Assembly: GCF_016865485.1 (NCBI RefSeq)
Contig: NZ_AP024452.1
Location: 4,238,501-4,302,500, forward strand
Source of the DNA: Luteitalea sp. TBR-22
Lineage (GTDB): Bacteria; Acidobacteriota; Vicinamibacteria; Vicinamibacterales; Vicinamibacteraceae
Reading direction: 5' to 3'
DNA: 64,000 nucleotides
The notes under the pieces were generated by a model that was given only the letters and a program-made list of their open reading frames with translations, was not told the origin of the DNA and did not search any database. A program made the translations under genes and the position numbers. This document shows, one piece after another, positions 43,261-51,820 of this stretch (its first letter is position 1; each line of letters starts with the position of its first letter).

Positions 43261-44937
43261 GAGTGCCAACAAGAACGGCTGCTCGAGCGCCTCGGCCACG
43301 AAGCGGAGGAAGCGCATCGCATCGGCGCCGTCGATGACGCGGTGGTCGTACGAGAGCGACAGCGGCAGCATGAGTCGCGGCTCGAAGCTCTCGCCGTTCC
43401 ACACCGGCTCCATCGCCGATCGCGACATGCCCATGATCGCCACCTCGGGGTGGTTGACGATCGGCGTGAAGTGCGTGCCGCCGATGCCGCCGAGGTTGGT
43501 GATCGTGAAGCAGCCGCCCGACATCTCCTCCAGCGACAGCTTGCCGGCGCGGGCCTTCTCGGCCAGCTGCGCGATCTCGGCCGAGATCTGCGTGATCGAC
43601 TTCTGATCGACGTCCTTGAGCACCGGCACGAGCAGGCCGCGCTCGGTGTCGACGGCGATGCCGATGTTCAGGTACGACTTGTAGACGACCTCTTCCTTCG
43701 CGAGGTCGACCGAGGCGTTGAACTGCGGGAACTTGCGCATCGCCACCGCGATCACCTTGGTGATGATCGACGTGACGGTGAGCTTGCCGCCGCCGGCCTC
43801 GACGCGCTTGGCAAACTGCTTGCGCAGCTGCTCGAGCGCCGTGATGTCGACCTTCTCGCACTGGGTGACGTGCGGGATGGTGTGCCAGCTGGCGACCATG
43901 TGCTCGGCCGTCTTGCGGCGGATGCCGCGCATCGGCTTGCGCTCCACGGCGCCGAACTGGCTGAAGTCCGGCAGCGGCTCTGACGCGAAGCCCGCGGCCG
44001 CCGCGCCGGCCTGACCGGCCGGACCGGCCACCTTGCCGGTGATGACGTTCTTGGCGTGGGCGCGCACGTCGGCGTCGCTGATGCGCCCGCCGGGACCGCT
44101 GCCGGGCACGTCGGCGATGTCGAGGCCGAGTTCCCGGGCGAGGCGACGCACCGCCGGCGAGGCCGGCACGTTGGGCCGTGGCGGCGCGACCGAGCCGTCG
44201 GGGAGCGGCGCGGCCGGGCCGCGCGTCGCCACCGACACGTGGCCGGGAACGGGGGCCATCGGCAACCCGCGCTCGGCGCGCAGTTCCGGCACCGTCGGCT
44301 GCACGGCGGCCACCGTGGCCGGCGGCGCCGACGCGGTCTGCGCCGCACCGTCGAGCACGAGCACCACCTGCCCGACGGCGACCTTGTCGCCGTCCTTCAC
44401 CGCGACTTCCTTGACCGTCCCGGCCGACGGCGACGGCACTTCGACGGTCGCCTTGTCGGTCTCGAGTTCGAGGATCCCCTGATCCTGCGAGACCGAGTCG
44501 CCGACCTTGACGAGTACCTTCAGGACGTCGCCGCCCTTGACGTTCTCGCCGAGCGACGGCACCGTCACCTCGATGCGAGCGCCGCCGGTCGGGGCCGGCG
44601 CGGGCGGCGCCGTGGGCACCGGCTCGGCCTTGTCCTGTTGGTCGACGGCGGCCGCGGCGGCCTTCTGCACCTGCGCGGCCCCGGTCGGGGCCGCCGATGC
44701 CTCGCCGCTCACCGTGAAGATCACCTGCCCCACGTCGATGCGATCGCCTTCCTTGACCTTGACCTCGGCCACGGTGCCGGCAATCGTCGAGGGCACTTCG
44801 ACCGTCGCCTTGTCGGTCTCGAGCTCGAGCACCGCCTGGTCGACAGCCACCACGTCGCCGGCCTTGACCAGCACCCGGAGCACATCCCCCGCCTTGACGT
44901 TGTCGCCGAGCGAGGGCAGCGTGAATTGGTTTGCCAT
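43258..44937 (-). CDS. aceF: Dihydrolipoamide acetyltransferase (E2 of pyruvate dehydrogenase)
   Basis: 559 residues. Two lipoyl domains, each with the modified lysine in ELETDKATVEVPS (Lys43 in the first; the second spans about residues 121-195), an E1/E3-binding domain (residues about 248-285, ASPAVRRLARELGLD followed by PGSGPGGRISDAD), and the catalytic core ending in SYDHRVIDGADAM (His near 532). The two lipoyl domains differ from the three of E. coli AceF. It follows aceE by 19 bp and depends on lipoyl synthase. Proline/alanine-rich linkers separate the domains. Confidence 0.96.
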   Translation of the reverse strand: MANQFTLPSLGDNVKAGDVLRVLVKAGDVVAVDQAVLELETDKATVEVPSTIAGTVAEVKVKEGDRIDVGQVIFTVSGEASAAPTGAAQVQKAAAAAVDQQDKAEPVPTAPPAPAPTGGARIEVTVPSLGENVKGGDVLKVLVKVGDSVSQDQGILELETDKATVEVPSPSAGTVKEVAVKDGDKVAVGQVVLVLDGAAQTASAPPATVAAVQPTVPELRAERGLPMAPVPGHVSVATRGPAAPLPDGSVAPPRPNVPASPAVRRLARELGLDIADVPGSGPGGRISDADVRAHAKNVITGKVAGPAGQAGAAAAGFASEPLPDFSQFGAVERKPMRGIRRKTAEHMVASWHTIPHVTQCEKVDITALEQLRKQFAKRVEAGGGKLTVTSIITKVIAVAMRKFPQFNASVDLAKEEVVYKSYLNIGIAVDTERGLLVPVLKDVDQKSITQISAEIAQLAEKARAGKLSLEEMSGGCFTITNLGGIGGTHFTPIVNHPEVAIMGMSRSAMEPVWNGESFEPRLMLPLSLSYDHRVIDGADAMRFLRFVAEALEQPFLLAL

Positions 44938-44956
44938 GAGCGTTGCGATGCCTTGA

Positions 44957-47635
44957 TTACGCGTGCGCGGGGTTGGCCTTCTCGGGGTTGATGCCGAGAT
45001 CCTTGAAGGCGGCCTGCGCCACCTTGACGTCGATCTGCTTCTCGCGCGCGAGCAGCGACAGGGTCGCCGCGACGACGTGCCGCGCGTCGACCTCGAAGTG
45101 GTCGCGCAACGCCTCGCGGCTCTCGCTGCGGCCGAAGCCGTCGGTGCCGAGCAGCGCCATCGGCTGCGAGACGTGATGGTCGATGCCGGCCGGCATCAGC
45201 TTCACGTAGTCGGAGGCGGCCACCACTACGCCCGGGGCGCCGGCCAACTGCTGGCCGACCCAGGACGCGCGCGGCGCCTCGGCCGGGTGGAGCATGTTCC
45301 ACCGATCGACGGCGAGACAGTCGCGCTGCAGTTCGGTGTAGCTGGTGACGCTCCACACGTCGGCGGCCACGCCGTACTTCTCGAGCATCGCGGCCGCGTC
45401 GATGACGCCGGGCAGGATCGCGCCGCTGCCGAGCAGTTGCGCGTGCGCCTTGGCCTTCTTCAGGCCGGAGGCCTTGAACTTGTACAGGCCCTTGATGATC
45501 CCCTCTTCCGTGCCGGCGGGCATGGGCGGCATCTCGTAGTTGCCGTTCATCAGGGTGAGGTAATAGAAGACGCTCTCGTCGTCGCGGTACATGCGACGGA
45601 GGCCGTCCTTGATGATCACGGCGATCTCGTAGGCGAACGCCGGGTCGTAGGCGATGCAGTTGGGCACCGACGAAGCCACCAGGTGGCTGTGGCCGTCCTG
45701 GTGCTGCAGGCCCTCGCCGTTCAGCGTCGTCCGGCCCGCCGTGCCGCCCAGCAGGAAGCCGCGCGTCCGCATGTCGGCGGCGGCCCAGATCAGGTCGGCG
45801 ACCCGCTGGAAGCCGAACATCGAGTAGTAGATGTAGAACGGAATCGCGTTGATGCCGTGCGTCGCGTAGGAGGTGCCCGCGGCGATGAACGACGACATCG
45901 AGCCGGCCTCGGTGATGCCTTCCTCGAGGATCTGCCCGTCCTTGGCTTCCTTGTAGTACAGCAGCTGATCGCTGTCGATCGGGTCGTACAGCTGGCCCGT
46001 CGACGAGTAGATGCCGACCTGCCGGAACAGCGCCTCCATGCCGAAGGTGCGCGCCTCGTCGGGGACGATCGGCACCACCAGCTTGCCGAACTCCTTGTCG
46101 CGCAGCATCTTGGTCAGCATCCGCACGAACGCCATCGTCGTCGAGATGGCGCGGCCGTCCGAGCCGTTGAGGAACTCGGCGAAGCTCTCGTCGAGGCCGG
46201 CGAACTCGATCCGCGGCGCGTCGGTGCGGCGCTGCGGCAGGTAGCCGCCGAGGGCGGCGCGCTTCTCCTGCAGGTACGTCATCTCCGTGCTGTTCTCCGC
46301 CGGGCGGTAGAACGGCATCTTGACGACATCCTCGTCGCTCAGCGGGATGTTGAAGCGCGTGCGGAAGCTGAGGACCTCTTCCTCGTTCAGCTTCTTCTGC
46401 TGGTGCGTCGGGTTCTTGCCCTCGCCCGATTCGCCGAGGCCGTAGCCCTTGATGGTGCGCGCCAGCACCACGGTCGGCCGGCCGCTCGACTCGGTGGCCT
46501 GCTTGTAGGCCGCGTAGACCTTCTCCGGGTCGTGGCCGCCGAGGCGCAGCTTCTTCAGCTGGTCGTCGGAGAGGTGCTTGACCAGCTCGAGCAGCTGCGG
46601 GTACTTGCCGAAGAACTTCTCGCGCACGTAGGCGCCGTCGGAGACCGACAGGCGCTGGTACTCGCCGTCGACGATCTCGGCCATGCGTTGCGCCAGCAGG
46701 CCCGTCTTGTCGCGCGCCAGCAGGTCGTCCCACTCGCTGCCCCAGATCACCTTGATGACGTTCCAGCCAGCGCCGCGGAACGCGCCCTCGAGTTCCTGGA
46801 TGATCGAGCCGTTGCCGCGCACCGGCCCGTCGAGGCGCTGCAGGTTGCAGTTGATGACGAAGATCAGGTTGTCGAGCTTCTCCCGCGAGGCGAGCGTCAG
46901 CGCGCCGAGCGTCTCGGGCTCGTCGGTCTCGCCGTCGCCGAGGAACGCCCACACCTTGTTCTTCGTGGTCTTCTTCAGGCCGCGGTGCTCGAGGTACCGC
47001 CAGAAGCGCGCCTGGTAGATCGCCATGATCGGGCCGAGGCCCATCGACACCGTCGGCACCTGCCAGAAATTCGGCATCAGCCACGGGTGCGGGTACGACG
47101 ACAGGCCGCCGCCCTCGGCGAGCTCGCGGCGGAAGTTCTCGAGGTGCTGCTGCGTCAGCCGGCCCTCGAGGAACGCGCGGGCGTAGATGCCGGGCGAGGC
47201 ATGGCCCTGAAAGAACACCAGGTCGCCGCCCTCGGGATGCTCCGGGCCGCGGAAGAAGTGGTTGAAGCCCACCTCGTACAGCGTGGCCGACGAGGCGAAC
47301 GTCGAGATGTGGCCGCCGATGCCGTCCGAGTTCTTGTTGGCGCGCACCACCATGGCCATCGCGTTCCAGCGGACCAGGCTCTTGATGCGGCGCTCGATCT
47401 CGCGGCTGCCCGGGAAGGGCTGCTGATGCTCCGGCGAGATCGTGTTGATGTACGGCGTGTGCGCCGAGAACGGAAGTGGCACGCCCTTGTGGCGGGCGTA
47501 CGACTCGAGCGCGTCGAGCAGTTGCGCCACGCGCTCGCGACCTTCATGCGTGATCACCCAGTCGAGCGAGTCGATCCACTCCTGGGTCTCGATGGCGGCG
47601 GTGGTGTCCTGGACGTCCTGGGGGCCGTTGGTCAT
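44957..47635 (-). CDS. aceE: Pyruvate dehydrogenase E1, homodimeric type
   Basis: 892 residues (E. coli 887). Thiamine pyrophosphate-dependent oxidative decarboxylation of pyruvate and transfer to E2. The N-terminal half has the histidines GGHISTF and GHASPGIYAR; the ThDP-Mg motif is WAFLGDGETDEPE with NLIFVINCNLQRLDGP; further blocks are YGLGESGEGKNPTHQQKK and VGIYSSTGQLYDPIDSDQ. It starts the aceE-aceF-lpdA operon; the 97-bp gap to the divergent peptidase gene must hold the promoters of both, including an AT-rich stretch at 47713-47725. Confidence 0.97.
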   Translation of the reverse strand: MTNGPQDVQDTTAAIETQEWIDSLDWVITHEGRERVAQLLDALESYARHKGVPLPFSAHTPYINTISPEHQQPFPGSREIERRIKSLVRWNAMAMVVRANKNSDGIGGHISTFASSATLYEVGFNHFFRGPEHPEGGDLVFFQGHASPGIYARAFLEGRLTQQHLENFRRELAEGGGLSSYPHPWLMPNFWQVPTVSMGLGPIMAIYQARFWRYLEHRGLKKTTKNKVWAFLGDGETDEPETLGALTLASREKLDNLIFVINCNLQRLDGPVRGNGSIIQELEGAFRGAGWNVIKVIWGSEWDDLLARDKTGLLAQRMAEIVDGEYQRLSVSDGAYVREKFFGKYPQLLELVKHLSDDQLKKLRLGGHDPEKVYAAYKQATESSGRPTVVLARTIKGYGLGESGEGKNPTHQQKKLNEEEVLSFRTRFNIPLSDEDVVKMPFYRPAENSTEMTYLQEKRAALGGYLPQRRTDAPRIEFAGLDESFAEFLNGSDGRAISTTMAFVRMLTKMLRDKEFGKLVVPIVPDEARTFGMEALFRQVGIYSSTGQLYDPIDSDQLLYYKEAKDGQILEEGITEAGSMSSFIAAGTSYATHGINAIPFYIYYSMFGFQRVADLIWAAADMRTRGFLLGGTAGRTTLNGEGLQHQDGHSHLVASSVPNCIAYDPAFAYEIAVIIKDGLRRMYRDDESVFYYLTLMNGNYEMPPMPAGTEEGIIKGLYKFKASGLKKAKAHAQLLGSGAILPGVIDAAAMLEKYGVAADVWSVTSYTELQRDCLAVDRWNMLHPAEAPRASWVGQQLAGAPGVVVAASDYVKLMPAGIDHHVSQPMALLGTDGFGRSESREALRDHFEVDARHVVAATLSLLAREKQIDVKVAQAAFKDLGINPEKANPAHA

Positions 47636-47732
47636 GAGAATTCTGAATCCTGTAGCCAGGCGGGCTGCGCGGCAGAGTCCGCTTCCGGACCGCGCCGGGG
47701 TATGAACAACGCTTTACATTATCATTCGCCGC

Positions 47733-49463
47733 ATGATGGGTACCAGTCGCGTCCCCCCTGCCGGCGTCCGTGCCGGCGCTTCGATGGCCGTCCTGGCCCT
47801 GGCCGCCTGCATGGCCCTCCTCCCGGCGAGGCCGGAAGCCCGGTCCGGCCAGGCGCCCGCCGCCCCGGCGCGCCAGGACCTGCAGGCGATGGCCGCCCGC
47901 TTCGCGCCGGCCGACATCGGCGCCGACCTGTCGAAACTCCCGGAATCGGAGCGCACCGCCCTCCGCCACCTGATCGAAGCCTCCCGCATCGTCGACGGCC
48001 TGTTCCTGCGGCAGGTGTATGCCGGCAACCCGGCCCTGCTCCTGCAGTTGCAGGGCGACCGGACGCCCGAGGGGCAGGCCCGCCTGCGGTACTTCCTCCT
48101 GAACAAGGGGCCATGGTCGCGCCTCGACGCGGCGGCGCCCTTCATCGACGGCGTCGGCGAGAAGCCGCACGGCGCGAACTTCTACCCGGCCGGCGCCAGC
48201 AAGGCCGACATCGAGCAGTGGATCGCCGGCCTGTCGGCCGCCGAGAAGGCGCAGGCACAGGGCTTCTTCACCACGATCCGCCGCGGCGCGGACGGAAAGT
48301 TCATGACGGTGCCCTACACCGTGGAATACCAGGGCGAGCTGGCGCTGATGGCCGGGCACCTCCGCGCCGCCGCGAAGGCCACCACGCAGCCCTCGCTGAA
48401 GAAGTTCCTCGAGAGCCGCGCCGCCGCGCTGCTCTCCAACGACTACTACGCGTCGGACGTCGCGTGGATGGAACTCGACGCCTCCATCGAGCCGACCATC
48501 GGCCCCTACGAGGTCTACGAGGACGAGTGGTTCGCCGCCAAGGCCGCCTTCGAGGCCTTCATCACCCTGCGCGACGACGCCGAGACGGCCAAGCTCGCGA
48601 AGTTCTCGAGCCAGCTCCAGGGCCTCGAGAACCGGCTGCCCATCGACCCGGCCTGGCGCAACCCGAAGCTCGGAGCGCTGTCGCCGATCCGCGTCGTCAA
48701 CGTCGTGTTCAGCGCCGGCGACGGCAACCGCGGCGTGCAGACGGCGGCGTTCAACCTGCCCAACGACGAGAAGGTCGTCGAGGAGAAGGGCACCAAGCGC
48801 ACCATGCTGAAGAACACGCAGGAGGCGAAGTTCCGCCTCGTGCTGCAGCCGATCGCGAAGGTGGCGCTGGCGACCGACGACCAGGACAAGGTGCAGTTCG
48901 ACGCGTTCTTCACCCACATCCTGATGCACGAGCTGATGCACGGCCTCGGACCGAACAGCCTCACGGTGAGCGGGCAGAAGGTCACCGTGCGCTCGCAGCT
49001 GAAGGAGACCTACTCGACGCTCGAGGAGGCCAAGGCCGACATCTCGGGCCTGTGGGCGCTGCAGACGCTGGTCGACGACGGGGTCATCGACAAGGGGCTG
49101 GCCGACACGATGTACACGACGTTCCTGGCCTCGGCGTTCCGGTCGATCCGGTTCGGCACGACCGAGGCGCACGGCCGCGGCATCGCCATCCAGCTGAACA
49201 CCCTGCTGGACGCCGGTGCGTTCGTCGTCAACCCCGATGGCACGTTCCGGGTGGAGCCGACGAAGATCCGCGAGGCCGTGAAGGCCCTCACCACCGAGAT
49301 CATGACCGTGCAGGCCAGGGGCGACTACGCCGCCGCCAAGGCTCTGATGGCGCGCGCGACGATTCGTCCGCAGGTGCAGAAGGTGCTCGATCGGCTGGTG
49401 GGCGTGCCGGTGGACATCGAGCCGCGCTTCACGAGCGCGGAGCAGTTGATGGCTCGGAGGTAG
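47733..49463 (+). CDS. DPP III-like (M49-related) zinc peptidase
   Basis: 576 residues, exported: the leader has a LALAAC lipobox-like site and hydrophobic run. The fold resembles dipeptidyl-peptidase III relatives: MHELMHGLGPNSL carries a HExxH zinc motif (rather than the DPP III HExxGH), and EEAKADISG supplies the third ligand. Further family-like blocks are YEVYEDEWFAAKAAFEA and NLPNDEKVVEEKGTKR. Bacterial homologues are often annotated as Zn-dependent hydrolases. The TAG stop is inside a repeat hairpin. The substrate is probably short peptides in the periplasm. Confidence 0.85.
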   Translation: MMGTSRVPPAGVRAGASMAVLALAACMALLPARPEARSGQAPAAPARQDLQAMAARFAPADIGADLSKLPESERTALRHLIEASRIVDGLFLRQVYAGNPALLLQLQGDRTPEGQARLRYFLLNKGPWSRLDAAAPFIDGVGEKPHGANFYPAGASKADIEQWIAGLSAAEKAQAQGFFTTIRRGADGKFMTVPYTVEYQGELALMAGHLRAAAKATTQPSLKKFLESRAAALLSNDYYASDVAWMELDASIEPTIGPYEVYEDEWFAAKAAFEAFITLRDDAETAKLAKFSSQLQGLENRLPIDPAWRNPKLGALSPIRVVNVVFSAGDGNRGVQTAAFNLPNDEKVVEEKGTKRTMLKNTQEAKFRLVLQPIAKVALATDDQDKVQFDAFFTHILMHELMHGLGPNSLTVSGQKVTVRSQLKETYSTLEEAKADISGLWALQTLVDDGVIDKGLADTMYTTFLASAFRSIRFGTTEAHGRGIAIQLNTLLDAGAFVVNPDGTFRVEPTKIREAVKALTTEIMTVQARGDYAAAKALMARATIRPQVQKVLDRLVGVPVDIEPRFTSAEQLMARR

Positions 49464-49537
49464 GGCGCGGTCTCCGACCGCGCCGTTCGTCGATCCGCCG
49501 GACCAACGGCGGGGTGGGGACACCCCGCCCTACCTTT
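49459..49537. repeat. Inverted pair of TAGGGC-family hairpins
   Basis: First hairpin GGCGCGGTC-TCC-GACCGCGCC (49464-49484), then, in opposite orientation, GGCGGGGTG-GGGA-CACCCCGCC (49508-49530). The first overlaps the stop codon of the peptidase gene (GGAGGTAGGGCGC). The two stems differ by compensating changes. Confidence 0.9.
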
Positions 49538-49540
49538 CCG

Positions 49541-50083
49541 TCAGAACACCACGGCCACGCGCAACCCGCCGCCGCGTGCGTTCACCAGGGGCATGAGCCT
49601 GACGTGCGTCGCGGCAGGCTCGCGGCGATACACGTCGTACTCGCGCGTGACCAGGGCATCGACGCCGACGCCGATCGCCGCCCCCACGCCGGCGTAGAAC
49701 AGCGCCGCGAGGCCGACCCAGCCCGCGTCCTCGGCCGGGGTGTCGCTGGCGAGCGCGGCGACGCCGACCAATCCGGCGCCACACCCCAGCCCGATGAGTG
49801 CGCCATTGCCCAGCGAGTCCTGCCGACGCTGTCGAATCGTGGCCACGTCGGCTTCCTGCCAGGCGCGGCGGTCGGGAGTGCCCAGGACGAGTTCGCTGGG
49901 CGTGAGCAGGGTGATACGGCCCGTCACTGCCTTGCCGGCGGCGTCGACGATGGTGACGGTCTGACCTTCGCGCACCAGGAGACGCAGTTCACCGAACGAG
50001 TGCGCCACGCCCTGGCCGAAGGCGACCGACGCGATCGTCAAGAGCGCCGCGGCGAGCAGCGACGCACGCAGGTGGGTCTGCAT
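49541..50083 (-). CDS. Exported membrane protein of unknown function
   Basis: 180 residues: signal peptide (MQTHLRASLLAAALLTIASVAFGQ), a short beta-rich domain (LRLLVREGQTVTIVDAAGKAV), then two glycine-rich membrane spans (residues about 95-113 and 122-143: GALIGLGCGAGLVGVAALA and LAALFYAGVGAAIGVGVDAL). The combination of a domain preceding a double glycine-zipper-like hairpin is seen in several uncharacterised Acidobacteriota proteins. ATG 50083 follows a GGGAGG ribosome site. It is not recognised as a named family. Confidence 0.68.
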   Translation of the reverse strand: MQTHLRASLLAAALLTIASVAFGQGVAHSFGELRLLVREGQTVTIVDAAGKAVTGRITLLTPSELVLGTPDRRAWQEADVATIRQRRQDSLGNGALIGLGCGAGLVGVAALASDTPAEDAGWVGLAALFYAGVGAAIGVGVDALVTREYDVYRREPAATHVRLMPLVNARGGGLRVAVVF

Positions 50084-50235
50084 GGGAACCTCCCGCCCAC
50101 GGAAGAGCAAGAGCCGTACCGTCGGGACATGGGCGCGGGAATGCGGTCTCCACGCGGCCGGTCCCGCCAGTGACGGCGATTCCCCGCTGGCGCGAAGGAT
50201 TCCCCGGCGGCCGGCTGTGCAAGAATCCGCGCACG

Positions 50236-51072
50236 ATGCCGCCCCGCGTGCCAGCCCTCCTCGTCGGCCTGCTCCTCGCCTCACCGGTGTACGCGCAGGC
50301 CCCCGACGTCGTCCACCTGTTCAACGGCAAGGACCTGTCGACGTTCACCACCTGGCTGGTCGACGACCACCGCGAGGATCCCGATCGCGTGTTCACGGTG
50401 GTCGACGCCATCGACGGCGCCCCGGCCATCCGCATCAGCGGGCAGAAGTACGGCGGCATCGCCACGCGCGAGGAGTTCGAGTCGTACCACCTCGTCGTCG
50501 AGTTCCGGTGGGGCGCGGTGACGTGGGCGCCGCGCAAGGCGCTGGCGCGCGACAGCGGCATCCTGGTGCACTGCCAGGGGCCGGACGGCAACACGAAGCC
50601 GGACTTCAACGGCCCGTGGATGCGGTCGATCGAGTCGCAGATCATCGAGGGCGGCGTCGGCGACTTCATCCTCGTGGCGGGCAGCGACGCGAGCGGCGCG
50701 CGGTTGGCGCCGGAGATGACGGCGACCGTCTCGCCCGACCGGCTGGGGCAGTTCCGCTTCGACCCGCAGGGCGCGCCGCGCCTGTTCACCAACGGCCAGC
50801 GGATCAACTGGTCGGGCCGCGACGTCGACCGCGGCAGTGCGCCGATCGGCTTCCGCGGTGTCGCCGACGTCGAGGGCCACGGCGCCGAGTGGACGCGCCT
50901 CGAGGTCATCGTCGAACCCGAGCGGATCACCAACATCGTCAACGGACACGTCGTCAACGTCGGCACCAGGCCGAGCCTGACGCGCGGCAGGATCATGATC
51001 CAGTCCGAAGGTGCGGAGATCTACTTCCGCCGCGTCGACCTGTATCCCCTGCCCGGAGCACGCCGTCGGTAG
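50236..51072 (+). CDS. DUF1080 (3-keto-disaccharide hydrolase) family protein
   Basis: 278 residues: signal peptide (residues 5-22, ending SPVYAQ) and one DUF1080 domain, a concanavalin/jelly-roll fold beginning VVHLFNGKDLSTFTTW, with the family blocks SYHLVVEFRWG, SGILVHCQGPDG, SIESQIIEGGVGDF, WTRLEVIVEPERITNIVNG and a late IMIQSEGAEIYFRRVDLYPL. Members hydrolyse oxidised glycosides or bind carbohydrate. Many paralogues exist in Acidobacteriota and Planctomycetes. Divergent from the preceding small gene. Confidence 0.9.
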   Translation: MPPRVPALLVGLLLASPVYAQAPDVVHLFNGKDLSTFTTWLVDDHREDPDRVFTVVDAIDGAPAIRISGQKYGGIATREEFESYHLVVEFRWGAVTWAPRKALARDSGILVHCQGPDGNTKPDFNGPWMRSIESQIIEGGVGDFILVAGSDASGARLAPEMTATVSPDRLGQFRFDPQGAPRLFTNGQRINWSGRDVDRGSAPIGFRGVADVEGHGAEWTRLEVIVEPERITNIVNGHVVNVGTRPSLTRGRIMIQSEGAEIYFRRVDLYPLPGARRR

Positions 51073-51090
51073 CCCCCCCGATCCGCGATC

Positions 51091-51126
51091 CGCGAGATCA
51101 ATATTTCCCGATTGTGATTTCTCGCG
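51091..51126. terminator. Hairpin downstream of the DUF1080 gene
   Basis: CGCGAGA (51091-51097) pairs with TCTCGCG (51120-51126) around an AT-rich loop, 18 bp after the stop. It has no U-tract, so its role as a terminator is only probable. Confidence 0.5.
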
Positions 51127-51733
51127 CCCTTGTCGCACCTCGGAGCTCGGGCGTAAGGTGGCTCCAGTACCGCCGGTGCCACCCCTCCGAGGGACACCAG
51201 CCAGGGCGGGAGGAGCGATGAACGAGGGTGATCCACCGTACGAGTCGGGGCGCGACGGGTGCCGCACGTGACACCGGTCGAGCCGCACGCCGACACCGTC
51301 AGGGCTGACACGTAGCCACCGTCACATGGGCCCGCTGCCCATCCGGCTTCTGCCGAACACGGACCGAGGCACCTGTCATCCCGGCGGACCACCGCTGAAC
51401 GTCGCAGGACTGCGAGGTGCTGATGCCGCAGGACACACCACCGGAAGTGAGGGCCGCGTAAGCCGATGACGACCATCATCTGCTTGCGTGGGATGCATCC
51501 CCGGTCACGCTGACGTCGGACGCCGCGACCCCGAGGCCACATGCGCCTCACCGGCAGCTGCCGACCGCCCATGACGACCACGGCAGCGCGACCCGGCCCC
51601 GAACGACAGGTACGAGAAACCCACCAGGTCTCACACCGGCCCGGCGCCATCCTCTGGCCCCGGGCCGATTCATTGTGAATGCCGCGATGCCGGAATGCCG
51701 GGAATGCCGAGGTAGGGCAAAGCGGCCTCGGTT
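51127..51733. other. Unassigned 0.6-kb stretch with only tiny reading frames
   Basis: No convincing gene. On the plus strand a 17-codon frame (51218-51271) has a good ribosome site (GGGAGGAG, 4 nt spacing) and overlaps by GTGA a second 15-codon frame; further short frames of 46-47 codons follow. On the minus strand, frames up to 209 codons lack homology and have the arginine/proline composition of antisense shadows. Could be a decayed gene or element, or an RNA gene; I cannot decide. Confidence 0.5.
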
Positions 51734-51734
51734 G

Positions 51735-51770
51735 AAGTCGTAGCCGTCGACCTTCAGGTCGATGGTCAGT
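51735..51770. repeat. Single TTCA-loop hairpin repeat
   Basis: GTAGCCGTCGACC-TTCA-GGTCGAT with the GGTCAGTGAT trailer (51741-51771). It is the same unit as at 10.5, 26.5, 34.8 and 52.4 kb. The last arm base has drifted (T instead of C). Confidence 0.85.
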
Positions 51771-51820
51771 GATCTCCCCGGACGATCGATCATCGACCGC
51801 ACCGGGATAGAAGTGTCCTG

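Noticed and set aside
47713-47725. AT-rich stretch at the aceE/peptidase gap as a defined promoter
   Set aside because: There is a TACATTATCAT-like stretch, but no -35 box at correct spacing could be seen for either gene, so it is not annotated as a promoter.
44963-50173. A 1736-codon plus-strand frame opposite the aceE gene
   Set aside because: Lies antisense to a clear pyruvate dehydrogenase E1 and into the peptidase gene in a wrong frame.
51021-51650. A 209-codon minus-strand frame in the unassigned stretch
   Set aside because: No homology, Arg/Pro/Gly composition and overlap with the DUF1080 end; treated as a shadow.
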